Assembly (NCBI RefSeq): GCF_000372725.1
Contig: NW_005201092.1
Span: forward strand, 1,128,866-1,152,322
Length of the DNA stretch: 23,457 nucleotides
Reading direction: 5' to 3'
Origin: Emiliania huxleyi CCMP1516
Lineage: Eukaryota > Haptophyta > Isochrysidales > Noelaerhabdaceae
Below, piece after piece: positions 1 through 9,508 of this stretch; position 1 is the stretch's first letter; every line of letters starts with the position of its first letter. The notes under the pieces were generated by a model. That model searched no databases. It was not told the DNA's origin and saw only the letters and a program-made list of their open reading frames with translations. A program made the position numbers and the translations under genes.

Positions 1-184
1 TGCGTCGGCCGGCGCGGCGCAGGCTGAGTGCGGCCTGGCCGGAGGCTCGCCGCGAGTGGCGGCCGGGGCGAGAGGCCGCCTTGTCGACAGAGAGCTCGAG
101 CCACTTTGCGGGCAGCGTGATGGCGAGCTTGTGGTGCGCCGAGGCGGGCGCGCTGGCGTGGTCGTAGATGACAAAGATCTTCAT
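1..184 (-). CDS. 5' end of an unidentified gene, cut by the window edge
   Basis: On the minus strand an ATG at 184-182 opens a frame that runs without a stop to the window edge (61 codons). The first 30 or so residues look like real protein: they start MKIFVIYDH and continue with HHKLAITLPAKWLELSVDK, an alternating hydrophobic pattern. The later residues are Arg/Ala/Ser-rich, so an intron may begin around 90-60. I do not recognise the family. An alternative is a chance frame in GC-rich DNA. The tRNA gene lies upstream of it in its own direction. Confidence 0.35.
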   Translation of the reverse strand, partial: MKIFVIYDHASAPASAHHKLAITLPAKWLELSVDKAASRPGRHSRRASGQAALSLRRAGRR

Positions 185-423
185 CGCACGGCGTTGAAAG
201 GTGGACGGAGGCGAGGCGACAGGTGGGCGGAGAAAAGTGGGACGCGAGGTGGTGAGTGGAGCGGTCCACCAGTGAACGAGAAAAACCATCGCCTCTTTGG
301 GTGTCTGTTTTCTTTCTTTTGTGCCGGTGTCCCAGTCTGTGTGTGGTGTAACGAGAAAAACGAGAACGGCGTGACGGTCAGCGCTGACTTCTAGCGTCCA
401 CCCGTACCGTTCCGTGTCCCTGT
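185..423. other. intergenic, no gene seen
   Basis: This stretch lies upstream of the minus-strand start at 184. It contains two copies of an AACGAGAAAAAC-like motif (around 285 and 350) and a pyrimidine-rich tract at 303-320. A plus-strand frame over 56-394 is open but has no recognisable protein content. It may be promoter or 5' UTR of the minus-strand gene. Confidence 0.4.
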
Positions 424-497
424 AAGGCGCAAAAGATTTGCTCGTAGCACAGGGTAAAATAAGGCGCAAAAGATTTGCTCGTAGCACAGGGTAAAAT
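424..497. repeat. 37-bp perfect tandem duplication next to the tRNA gene
   Basis: Two identical 37-bp units occupy 424-460 and 461-497; each begins AAGGCGCAAAAGATTTGC. The second unit ends one base before the tRNA discriminator position, so it carries the tRNA 3' flank including the A-tract that reads as TTTT on the minus strand. The duplication therefore doubles the presumed polymerase III terminator. Confidence 0.95.
493..496 (-). terminator. polymerase III T4 terminator of tRNA-Leu
   Basis: On the minus strand, TTTT follows the tRNA 3' end by two bases. Four T residues are the minimal polymerase III stop. A second T4 lies 37 bp further on in the duplicated unit. Confidence 0.55.
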
Positions 498-498
498 G

Positions 499-580
499 TG
501 TCGAGGACGGGGTTCGAACCCGCGCCCATTTCTGGAACGGCGCCTAAAGCCGCCGCCTTAGACCACTCGGCCACCTCGAC
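499..580 (-). tRNA. trnL-UAG: tRNA-Leu (anticodon UAG)
   Basis: The reverse complement folds as a class II tRNA. The acceptor GTCGAGG (580-574) pairs with CCTCGAC (506-500), with discriminator A at 499. The A box is GTGGCCGAGTGG and the B box GGTTCGAACCC. The anticodon stem is GCGGC/GCCGT around the loop TTTAGGC, which gives anticodon TAG for leucine codon CUA. A long variable arm (TTCCAGAAATGGGCGC region) is typical of tRNA-Leu. There is no intron and no encoded CCA, as expected for a eukaryotic nuclear gene. Confidence 0.96.
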
Positions 581-721
581 TTTCGGGTTCGAACCCGGGC
601 CCAACCTCACCCCGAACGGGTGAGTGCTCATGCAGGGCTTGTTGCAAAACGTACGCGATCGGACCAATTGCTTATAAAGCTCTGAAAAAAAGGTGTGATA
701 AAAGAGAGGGAGGGAGGGAGA

Positions 722-809
<88 letters not shown>

Positions 810-1002
810 GGGAGGGAGGGAGGGAGGGAGGGAGAGAGAAGGAGGGAGAGAGAGAGAGAGGAGAGAGAGAGGCTCAATAACGTGAGAGAGATTTTATATA
901 GAGAGACGTAACGATGACGACACGCACGAGCGACACACAGACACAAACAGGCTCACAAGGAGAGCGTAAAGAAAAAACACTGCATCCGCGGTCCATACAC
1001 AC
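581..1002. repeat. intergenic stretch with a T-arm-like remnant and a GA microsatellite
   Basis: Just 5' of the tRNA gene, 584-597 holds a second palindromic T-arm-like sequence (GGGTTCGAACCC) without the rest of a tRNA. From about 695 to 875 the sequence is a purine-only GA/GGGA microsatellite that is open in one frame only because it is a simple repeat. The remaining sequence up to the start of the cold-shock gene at 1003 is probably its promoter and 5' UTR. Confidence 0.85.
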
Positions 1003-4000
1003 ATGGGGGGGCCCACCCACGATGGTGGCGCTGACTCTGGCCACGTCACCAGCATCAAGGAAGGGTTTGGCTTCATCCGACCCCTCAACGACCGGCGGAC
1101 GGGCGGCGGAGGTCTCTTCTTCCACTTCAGCGCTCTCGTCGGCCGTGACGTCCCAGTAGAGGGCGACGAGGTCTCCTTCTCGGTCGAGCTCGACCGCCGC
1201 TCAGGGCGCGAGGCAGCCAAGGCGGTGACCATCTTGCCGCGCGGGACGCTGCCTGCGCCCGCGAGGGCCGTCACCGTCCGCGCCGTCGTGCAGAGAGAGT
1301 TGCGCGGCGCTCGTGGCGGTGACGGCTACGGCGGCCGTCTCGCCGTCCTCAAGGGCGACGGGCCTCCCGCCGAGGGTGACGCCGCTGCTGGGGATGGCGG
1401 CCAGGACGATGACGAGCAGACAGAGGTGGTGTCCTTTGACGCCCGCGGCTGCGAGAGGCCCAGCGCTCTCCACGTCGGCGATCTGGTCGAGTGCCGCTTG
1501 ATGAGCGTGGCGGGCTCGCGCCAGCGCGCGGCGTCGCGCGTGAAGCTCATCGAGGCAGGCGGCGGGCTGCCGCGCCAGAGCGGGCGGGTGGCCTCGCTCA
1601 AGGACAAGTTCGGCTTCCTCCGCACGGCCGGCAAGGCTGCCGACCTCTTCTTCCACCTGTCCGAGGCGCCGCGCGACACTTCTCTAGACACTTCCTAGAC
1701 ACTTCCTAGACACTTCTTCCACCTGTCCGAGGCGCCGCGCGAGGGCGGCCCGCGCCGCGTGGGGGGCGACACTTCCTAGACACTTCGCGGACACTTCCCT
1801 GTAGGCGCCGCGCGAGGGCGGCCCGCTCCGCGTGGGGGACGACGTGTCCTTCTGCGTCGTGCTCGACCCGCGCTCGCGCAAGGACGCGGCGACGAAGCTG
1901 CGCCGGCTGCCCGCCGGCTCCGTCGCGCTCGAGCAGCTCGGAGAGGCTCGGCTGCGCGGCGTGGTGACGCGCTGCCTCGCCGGCAGCGCGAGCCTGCACC
2001 GGCTGCTCTCGCGCGCGGAGAAGGGGGCGCACGGGGGGATGATCCGGCTCGAGGGCGGGGCGGCCGGGCGCGGGGAGGGCGCGGCCGAGGAGGCTGCGGC
2101 CGAGGAGGCTGCGGCCGAGGAGGGCGCCGCCGAGGGAGGGGCGGGGAAGCTCAGCTTTGGGCTGGACGACGTCTGCGGCGAGTCGCGCGCGGCGGGCTTG
2201 TACCAGGGTGACGAGGTGAGCTTCAGAGAGGCGACCGACGCCGCCACGGGCGCGGTGGGCGCTGCCGACGTGCGGCTCGAGGCGCAGAAGGTGAACCGCG
2301 GCTTCGTGCTCTCGCTGCGCGACGGGCACGGCCTGCTGCGCGGCGAGGCGGGCGGCGCCCCGCTGAGCTTCGCCGCGTCGTCGCTGCCTGGGGTGAGGCC
2401 GCGCGACGAGGTGTGGAGCACTAGTACCGGCGGTAGGAGGCACCCTGAATTAATTGAGTACTTATTCATGAATGACTGCGCGACGAGGTGGAGTACCGGC
2501 GGGCGAGCGACGCAAAGACGGGCAGGCCGGCGGCCGCACAGCTCCGGAGGCTGCCTGCAGGCTCCCTCCTCCCAGCCAATGAATTAATTACTACCCGCAC
2601 AGCTCAGCTCCGGCGGCTGCCTGCAGGCTCCCTCGTCCTCGAGTGGGTCTCTCCGCGCTGGTGGGAGGCCGTCGTCCGGCTCGCGCCCGCGGCGCCGCGC
2701 GGGCGCGGAGGCGGCGCCAGAGACGGCGCGGCGCAGAGCTGCGGCGCCGGCTCGGTCGAGCTCCTCGGGCCGCTGCCGTTTGCCGCTAGCGCTGCCGCCG
2801 CACCGCTTGCGCGTGCCGCCGGCGGGTCGCACGAGCCCGCGCAGCGGTCCGAGTCGGAAAAGCCCATCAACAATTAACTAATTGATTAATTAATTTAGGT
2901 CCGACTCGGACAAGCCCATCCCCCTCGAGCTCGGCCAGGCGCTCGCCCCGCCGCTCTCGCCACGCGCCGGCGAGGAGGTCGGCGCGGGCCTGGCGACCCC
3001 TTCGGCCGAGGCGCGCGCGGCGCTCGAGCGAGTCGATAGCGTGGCTGGCATGGCGGGCACCGTCCTGCCGCTGCCTCAAGCCGACGCAAAGTCGCGCGAG
3101 CAGCTGGTGCCGGGCGACATCGTCTCGCTGCTGCTGGCGGTCAGCGCGCGCGACGGCTCCGTGCGGCCCACGCGGGCGACGTACGAGCGGTGCGCGGACG
3201 GCGCGGTGGAGCGCGGCGTCGTCGTCAACGTGAAGGAGCAGTTTGGCTTCCTCAAGGCGGAGGCGCGCGCCTCGCCCGTCTTCTTCCACTTCTCGCAGCT
3301 GCCCGACGGGGTGCACCGGCTGGCAGCTGGTGCAGAGTTCGAGTTCGTCGTGACCGCCGAGGACGCGGCCGGCCGGAGGAAGGGCCGCAGCGTGGCCATC
3401 CGGCTGCGTTCGCTCGCTCCGGGCACCGTCGCCTTTGAGGATTGTCTCCTCGAGGAGGCGAAGGGGACTGTCGTCGCGGGGGCCGAGGCGGGGGGCGAGG
3501 CGGGGGGCGAGGCGGGGGCCGGGGCGGGGGGCGAGGCGGGGGCCGAGGCGGGGGCCGAGGCGGGGGCCGAGGCGGGGGGCGAGGCGGGGGGCGAGGCCGA
3601 CTGCAGCCGCGAGACGATCGGCGACGACGCAGACGGAGAGGACGCCGCGAAGATCTCGGTGCTGCTGCTCGATAAGTTCGAGGGCGAGCGACTCAGGCTT
3701 CCGATCGACCGTCGGCGGCAGGAGCAGGCGCTGCGTGGCGCCGTGCCCGCTCTCGGCACGACCGTCACGTCGCGGCTCTGCCGCCGCCGGCGTGACGGCG
3801 CGCTCGTCCTGGTCGACTCGACACCGGTGCCGATCCGCGGCGTGGTCAAGGCCGTCTCAGGGGGCCAGGGCAGCATCCGCGCTACGGACGCGCTGCCCCA
3901 AGCTGCCGTCGATGCTGCCGCCGCCGCACGGACTGCGAACGCGGACAGCGAGGCGCCGTTGGGAAGCGACGGAGGAGGGCTGCAGTCGCTGCTTGGCAAG

Positions 4001-4480
4001 GGCGCGACGTGGGGGCGAGGCGCTGGGGACGAGGCGTCGACAGCCGAGCCCGAGACGGACGCGCCAGAAGACATTGCAGCCGCTGCGGTGAGCGCAATCT
4101 ACATCTCTGCAGGGCAGTCTCCGTTCGCCAACGCGGCTCCCACCGTCAAAGGCACGACGTCGGCGCTGGCCGAGCTCGCGGCCAAGCATAGCGGCACGCC
4201 ACAGCAGGTTTCTTTCTCCCTCTCGGACGTGCTCGTCGACCCCGATCGCAAGTCGGCCTCTGTGCGCGTCTCTGTCGGGGACGAGGTGTCGTTCTGCCTC
4301 TGTGCCGAGCCACAGTCGCAGCAGCTCGTCGCTCGCCGCATCTGCCAGACCAAAGCGGCCGAAGAGACGCCTCGGGAGAAGCAGCGGCAGGTCGACCCGG
4401 CCAAGATGACGCGGTTCGCGAAGGGGCCCGATGGGACGCGCGGCTTTGCGGCCGGGCGAGGGCGCGGCAAGGTGGTTTGA
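1003..4480 (+). CDS. CSDE1/UNR-like protein with multiple cold-shock domains
   Basis: The frame-consistent exons are 1003-1665, 1805-2410, 2488-2560, 2627-2846 and 2899-4480, giving about 1,047 residues. Canonical cold-shock domains carry paired RNA-binding motifs: GFGFI with LFFHFS (residues about 12-80), KFGFL with LFFHLS (about 195-265) and QFGFL with VFFHFS (about 628-695). Degenerate cold-shock units lie between and after them, for example GHGLL with PLSFAAS and PGD/GDEVSF strands ending in LPAGS/LAPGT. Alternation of canonical and degenerate units is the UNR plan, so the likely role is cytoplasmic binding of single-stranded mRNA to control translation or stability. Alanine/glutamate-rich (2080-2150) and EAGG-type (3480-3597) tracts are spacers. 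All four introns carry flanking exon duplications. Start 1003 is the first ATG of the domain frame. Orthology to CSDE1 rather than another multi-CSD protein is inferred. Confidence 0.8.
1666..1804 (+). repeat. cold-shock gene intron 1: two nested duplication/filler events
   Basis: GC-AG intron of 139 bp. A 30-bp direct repeat (1647-1676 and 1713-1742) encloses 36 bp of an 11-bp unit (GACACTTCCTA). Overlapping it, a 40-bp repeat with two mismatches (1731-1770 and 1804-1843) encloses 33 bp of the same unit. Excision joins GAG to GCGCCG in phase 0 and restores the second cold-shock domain (LSEAPREGGPLRVGDDVSF). Confidence 0.85.
2411..2487 (+). repeat. cold-shock gene intron 2 with flanking duplication
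   Basis: GT-AG intron of 77 bp. A 13-bp copy of the exon junction (2401-2413 and 2478-2490) and a 10-bp copy (2424-2433 and 2493-2502) flank an AT-rich filler. Joining gives RDEVEYRR, a normal end-strand of a cold-shock unit. Confidence 0.75.
2561..2626 (+). repeat. cold-shock gene intron 3 (66 bp, stop-free) with flanking duplication
   Basis: A 30-bp repeat with one mismatch (2539-2568 and 2605-2634) encloses 36 bp of AT-richer filler. The donor is GC and the acceptor CAG. The segment is a multiple of three and open, so it could also be retained as a 22-residue insert that duplicates AQLRRLPAGS. Confidence 0.7.
2847..2898 (+). repeat. cold-shock gene intron 4 with flanking duplication
   Basis: GT-AG intron of 52 bp, phase 2. 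A 23-bp repeat with two mismatches (2846-2868 and 2898-2920) flanks a 29-bp filler made of TTAATTAA-like sequence ending TTTAG. Joining gives QRSDSDKPIPLELG and connects in frame to the long last exon. Confidence 0.8.
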
Positions 4481-4858
4481 GCTGGCCTCTGAGCGTATGA
4501 GCGTAATCCTACCACCTGTCACCAAGCGCGAGGGTCGCGCATGGGTTAGACAGGGCTATTTTGTTGCGAATCCTCAGCAAAACTCTTTTCTGCCGGCGGG
4601 TATGCCGGGGGTCCAGGGTGGGGAGGGTGTCGGTCCCTGCGTCCCGCTGGCGCAACCACACACACACACACACCGCTCACCCACGCGCACTGGGCCTTGC
4701 ACTTTGAATGCCGTGGGGCTCCTGTCGTCAGACGTGGAGACGCGAGGGTTGCCCCCCCTTGCCCCACCACCTCGTGTGTGTGGAGAAGTTTACCTTACCT
4801 TACCTTACCTCCCGCCGGCCGCCGTTATTACGGCTCTAGCGTTACCCGGGGAACGCTC
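4481..4858. other. intergenic region between the cold-shock gene and BBS5
   Basis: It holds the presumed 3' UTR of the cold-shock gene, a short CA repeat (about 4659-4673) and one copy of a dispersed repeat (4734-4810) that ends 48 bp before the BBS5 ATG. No further gene is visible. Confidence 0.6.
4734..4810 (+). mobile_element. short dispersed repeat with pentamer tail, copy 1
   Basis: A module of about 77 bp begins GTGGAGACGCGAGGGT, runs through a C-rich block and a GTGTGTGTGGA block, and ends in tandem CTTAC pentamers. It recurs at 6498-6575 in the same orientation and at 11524-11603 inverted. A body plus simple-repeat tail at unrelated loci suggests a short non-autonomous element, possibly a SINE remnant. 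No polymerase III boxes are evident. Confidence 0.7.
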
Positions 4859-6377
4859 ATGCCCGTCGCCGAGGTCTGGCAAGACCGAGAAATTCGATTC
4901 GACGCGCCCATCTCGCAGCTCGCGCTTCGCGCCGGAGAGGCAGCGGCGGACTCGAAAGTCGCTCGCACAAAACGCGGATAGTCAATCGGTCGCAACGTGG
5001 CAACAGGTGCCGATCGATGCTGCTGGAAACGTCGAAGACACCAAGGGCAATAGCGGCGAGCTGGGCACCTTGACGGTCTCCAACCTGCGGCTGACGTGGG
5101 TGTGCCGCAAACAGGCACACGGGCCCGCGCAGATGCCAAAGGGGAATCGGATAGTCTTGCTCTCAGCCCCGTGAAGTAGGCGCTCAGCGTGAGCACGCCG
5201 CAATTGGGCAGGCACGCGTAAACCTGTCGATCGGATGGGCGTGCGTGGTATCAATCGACCTGCGAGATGCGCAGTCGCAGCTGCATGGCAAGCGCCAGGC
5301 AATGTACGTGATGACCAAGTTCAACACGTCCCGTTTTGAATTCGTTTTTGCCACAGACGACGAGAGCCTCTTTGCGTCTGTTCAGGCATCGCCGAAGTGC
5401 CGCCCAGCCTCTACCCCCTGTCCCCCACGACTAATCACAAGTGACACTTCGCGGCTCAGGCCGTGTACCGAGCGTACGACACCTCGCGGCTCTTCCGCGA
5501 CCTGAAGCTGCGCGGAGCGATCATCAAGAGTCAAAGGCTGCTTCTCCTTCCGGGCGAAATCATGGTGAATCGTGTCGCCGGCGTGTGGAACCTCTCCTCG
5601 GATCAGGGCGAGACACCCGCCGTACCGGGCAGGAGGCCCGAGTGGACAAGTTTTACAGCCACGACGGCCGTGCCCTCAGGGAACCTGGGCACCTTCTTCT
5701 TGACGAACGTGCGGCTCGTGTGGCACGCAGACGCGGCAGAGAGCTTCAATGTCTCCATCCCATACATGCAGGCGGGATCGTGCCTCCGCCGCTCGGCAGG
5801 ATCTAGAGGCACAGACGCCCCGTCCTGCCTCACCACAGATGAAGTCCACGTCGATCCGCGACTCCAAGTTCGGCGCGGCGCTCGTGGTCGAGGTCATGAA
5901 GCGGCGCGGGGCGCGTTAAAGCTGCGCTCCAACCCTCTTCCCCCGTCAACCCCCTGGGTCCTCAGTAGGTGCGGCGGCTACGTACTGGGATTTCGTATGG
6001 ATCCAGCAGAGCACATGAAGACGGTCTTCAAGGAGCTCTCTTCGATGCATGCTATTTATTCGCGCGAGCCCATCTTCGGCGTCGATGTCAACGTGCAGCA
6101 AGGCCGCCAGAGGCATCTTGATCCCGGGGCCGACAGCGCGGCGGACGACGAACGCTTCGAACAGCGCACGTGCCGTGAGCGGTGAAGAGCGACTAAGGTG
6201 TGAACTGTGTGAGTTTAGGTCGAGATTCTGACCCACGACGAAGCGACGATGGCGGCGTACTATGCCGATGACAGCGAGGAGAGGGGCGCAGAGCTGACGT
6301 ATTCACAAGAACTGGGCCTCGCCATCGAGCTGCCACCCGAGGGGCTCAGCGTCAAATCGCTTTGGTCAGTAGTCTGA
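4859..6377 (+). CDS. BBS5: BBSome subunit BBS5
   Basis: BBS5 is a core subunit of the BBSome, the coat that moves membrane cargo in cilia and flagella; it contains two PH-like (DM16) repeats. Exons are 4859-4939, 5007-5114, 5212-5385, 5460-5607, 5680-5771, 5839-5912, 5969-about 6128 and 6219-6377, giving about 331 residues, close to the usual length. Recognisable segments in order are WQDREIRFD, VEDTKGNSGELGTLTVSNLRL, the matching NLGTFFLTNVRLVWHAD of the second repeat, FNVSIPYMQ, IRDSKFGAALVVEV, GGYVLGFRMDP, PIFGVDV and the C-terminal YSQELGLAIE...LW. Six introns start with GC and end with AG and are 56-97 bp; none carries the exon duplications seen in neighbouring genes. The donor of the last intron is uncertain (GC at 6129 fits phase 0). 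Its presence implies a flagellate stage. Confidence 0.94.
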
Positions 6378-6497
6378 TGTACATTTTCTCTCCTATAATT
6401 AATTTTACAGTATTTTACCAGCCCCACCTCGCCGACGTCCCGGCGCCCCGGGGTGCATCTCGGGGCATGCGCATGGCCTACGGCTTTATCTCACATT

Positions 6498-6575
6498 GTG
6501 GAGACGCGAGGGTCGCCCCCCTTGCCCCACCACCTCGTGTGTGTGGAGTTTACCTTACCTTATCTTACCTTATCT
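6498..6575 (+). mobile_element. short dispersed repeat with pentamer tail, copy 2, with flanking duplication
   Basis: Same module as 4734-4810. It is bracketed by an 11-bp direct repeat (TTATCTCACAT at 6486-6496 and 6570-6580), which looks like a target-site duplication. The stop codon of the minus-strand glycosyltransferase (6572-6570) lies at the inner edge of the right-hand copy. Confidence 0.75.
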
Positions 6576-7566
6576 CACATCGTCCGGCGCTCCTGAACAC
6601 AGCCGCCACAGCGCGCCCCGGTCCCTTTGGGCAGGCAGCCGACTCAGCACAAGATCGAGCAGGCCCTGCACTCGCTGCTCAAAACGTCGCACAGCTACCT
6701 CAGCCCTTCCCACAAAAGCGCGCTGTATCAAGCTCAAAGGCAAGAGCTCACCCCTGGTGTGCAGCGCATGGGCGCGGCTGACCGCCGCCACGAAGCCTTG
6801 CTCGTCGGTTGGGCCCACGAGCATCCACTGCACCTCTGGAGCCTGTGCCGGGCTTGGCCACTGCTCTGCCGTCCCGCCCGCAGCGGTGGCAACGACAGGC
6901 ACACCGAGCGCCATGGCCTCCAGTGTGTTGAGCGGGTAGGCCTCTGCCTGTGAAGCCGAGACGTGTAGGTTGGCGAGGGCAATATACTGCCACGAGCCGG
7001 AGGGAGTAAACTCGATGATTCGCAGCCGCGTCTGGTTAAGGCCCGTGCGCTGAGCCTCCTCGCTGACTTGAGCGACGAACTCGTCGACATGTCGCTGTGT
7101 CCTGACACCCCACTGGTGCTGCTTGCCGACCAGCAGCGCATAGGCGTCCGCCCCTTGAGCGAGCAGTGCTCTCAGCGCTCGCACCACCCAATGCTGTTGC
7201 TTGCGGTGGCAAAGGGAGCCGGTGGCAGTCACAACAAATGCAGAGTCGGGTATTCCTAGCTCGGCTCGCGACAGCCTGGCTGGTTTAATCGTCTTGCGGA
7301 GCTGTCGGTCGTTGCCTCGGAGCCATGGGAGGTCGGGGTAACCAGGAAGCAGGAAGAAGGAGCCCAAGTGTGTCTGGTTGCACGCCGAGTATTATGCTGC
7401 CGAGGCCGAACAAGGGGTCAAGCCACTTCTCCGGTGGGGTACCGACACCGAGGCGGTGGAGCGCAGGCGAGAGGCTGCAAAAGGCGCCGACGAGGAGGAC
7501 GAAAGTCGCGCCGACGGCCAGTACCCGGGTGCGGGTGCGGGTGCGGTTCAGGTTGGCTCCGATCAT
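6570..7566 (-). CDS. GT4-type glycosyltransferase, C-terminal domain with an N-terminal membrane anchor
   Basis: The frame 7367-6570 encodes the nucleotide-sugar-binding half of a GT-B, GT4-like enzyme: FVVTATGSLCHRK, then ALLVGK, RLRIIEF, LHVSASQAEAYPLNTLEAMALGVPVVATAAGGTAE. The last stretch contains the EX7E motif (E-AYPLNTL-E, about 6914-6943) typical of this clan. Upstream, a frame starting at 7566 begins MIGANLNR and has a hydrophobic segment (VLAVGATFVLLVGAF), a likely signal anchor for the Golgi. The two frames overlap at 7285-7367 and need an intron; a donor near 7450 and the acceptor CAACCAG near 7375 would join them in phase 0. The N-terminal Rossmann half expected of GT4 enzymes is missing, so the gene may be truncated or have exons I cannot see. 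Its substrate cannot be told. Confidence 0.6.
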
Positions 7567-8220
7567 GGCCGCGAATGGATGAGGGGACGGCCGAGGATTG
7601 GCCGGTTTTGGGAAACTTTTTTTAGCTAGAGCCCTCGCTCAGAGCTCCAGAGCTCCCACCTCTCCTTTTGGACCATACAGCTCTACAAGCGCTCTACACT
7701 CTACATCCTCTACACCCTCCCTCAAAAATGGTCACAGCAGGAAATGGTCGGCTTCTTACATACACAGCCCTTCCTCGCAGCGAGCCCCCTCCAACCCACC
7801 CGCGCTAGGTAGGTCTCGGGGGACGCTGGGGTCACTCCCGCGCCACCTCGGAAACTAGCCGGCAGTCGGAGAAGGGGCAACTCCGTCCGTGCACTGACGG
7901 TCGGCAGCGTCAGAAAACACCCTGTGGGATCGCGTCACACCAATCCTCGCTACCCATCGCGGCCAAAGGAAGCATATCCACCTCGAGAACCTCGAGAGCC
8001 CACTTACTTGGAGCACTTGGAGCACTCACTTGGATGGAGTGCAGTCGGTAGCCTCACACCCGAGTAAACACGGGCTCCGAGGGTTAGTTAGCTTCTCGGG
8101 TTTTCTTGCTTACGACGAGGTAAAATTCTTGCTTATCCTCTTGCTGCCCAGGTTCCGACCCTCTGCGTGGCCGACTCACACAGCGAGCCTTCCTGTCTCC
8201 CTGCTGCTGATTCATCGGTC

Positions 8221-8265
8221 GTGCTCAGTCAAGATATTGTCTCTGGGCCGGCGCGGGGCCCCCCG
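8221..8265 (+). repeat. left arm of a 0.9-kb spaced inverted repeat
   Basis: A block reading AGTCAAGATATTGT followed by CTCTGGGCCGGCGCGGGG recurs in inverted orientation at 9118-9195. There the two parts are separated by about 24 extra bases that end in another CAATAT-like sequence. The arms are imperfect. Confidence 0.7.
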
Positions 8266-9117
8266 GAGGCACCGTGCGCCGCGCCGCAGTGCGGAAACGG
8301 GGCTCCGGCTCTATGAGTCTCTATGAGCACCGACTTCCCGATTAAGTACGGTTGAGTAGAGGGCAGATTTGGAGAGATCTCGAGGAGTACATACAGATAG
8401 ACCCTCCAACCATCAGAAAACTCCGACCTGATCGGTCGTACTGACCGCCGACAGATCACTCCAGACAGCAGACAGGCCGACGTCTGCACGCGGCCGGCCG
8501 GGCGAGAGGCTTGACACGATCCGACCCTGCGACCCTGACGCTGCTGCTCTAGCTATCAGCCATGCACTGCTGACTGCTGCCTCAATGTGCGACCTGTGCT
8601 GGCCCACTTGGCGGCCTTCCCGGTCAGTGGTGAGGCGCAGTTCAGAGCTGTCGATGGCGCGATGCCGCACTGGTCCCACATTGGTGACACGAGACCACCA
8701 AGTTTGCAGGTCCAAGAGAGAGGCACCGGCGCTGTCCTGAGAAGGTGCGTGGTCCCTCTTGACTGCCCATGCGCGCGAGGCTGTGTAGGCATAGCCTCGA
8801 GAGTGCCAGCAGCCAATCCGAGGCAGTTTGTGACGCGCATTGCGTCAGAAGCGTGCACGCAGCTGGAAGGACACCTTCCTACTGGCCGATCGGTCGTCAC
8901 TGAATGCTTGATACTAAGGCCGCGAGCTATGCAGGTGATCAATTGTGCAGCATGGCACGGTCAGCAGCGCCGACAGGCTGTCGCAAGGCGTGATAGCATG
9001 GCCGCAAGTACGCCGAATTCCCGTGAAAACAAGTAAAAAATCGCGAAAAAAAGAAAAAACTCCAAAAAATCGGCGCCTGCGGCGGGCCATGGGACCCCAT
9101 CTCCCCCCCGCATGGAC

Positions 9118-9195
9118 ACCCTCTGGGGCCCCCGCGCCGGCCCAGAGGATATTGTAGAGACCGACCATATGCACAATATCTTGACTGAGAGCTAA
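9118..9195 (-). repeat. right arm of a 0.9-kb spaced inverted repeat
   Basis: Inverted counterpart of 8221-8265 with an internal insertion of about 24 bp. Together the arms bound about 970 bp without a visible transposase, which would fit a decayed non-autonomous DNA element or an inverted duplication. Confidence 0.65.
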
Positions 9196-9508
9196 GCCCA
9201 GTTCGACGATCGGCAGCCTCACCGCGGGTCGCGCCGCTGTGCAGCGAGAGCCAGGCTCGCCCGGCGAAGGTGACCAGAGACTGCTCAACAAATACCAGAA
9301 AAAATCAGGGAGCCTCAGAGAGTGCCGCCACTGCCATCACCCAGGCCGCGGGAGCCGATCGGCTGCGCCGAGGACAGCTCCCTCAGTGTGCTCCGCGGCT
9401 CACCAGTGTGCGCCGCGGCGCCGTCCAGCCACTTTGGCGGCCAGCCAACGGTCGAGTTCTTCGACTCTGGAGGACAGAAAGGTACCGTCTGAGATTCACA
9501 CCGGAAGC

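Larger units (their letters stand above)
7567..9508. other. long stretch without a convincing gene
   Basis: No frame on either strand here has recognisable domains or family-like composition. The stretch contains short local repeats (TTGGAGCACT, CTATGAGTCT), an A-rich tract at about 9020-9070 and a pair of inverted sequences near 8221-8265 and 9118-9195. A plus-strand frame starting at 9239 runs into the TRAF-type gene, so 9239-9508 may be its 5' coding end or 5' UTR. Confidence 0.5.

Noticed and set aside
424..497. CRISPR-like repeat
   Set aside because: It is a direct tandem duplication of two units without spacers, beside a eukaryotic tRNA gene.
695..880. Open frame of 61 residues rich in Arg/Glu
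   Set aside because: It is a GA microsatellite translated; no protein signal.
3076..4074. Minus-strand frame of 332 residues opposite the cold-shock gene
   Set aside because: Ser/Ala/Pro-rich shadow; the plus strand has the cold-shock motifs in frame.
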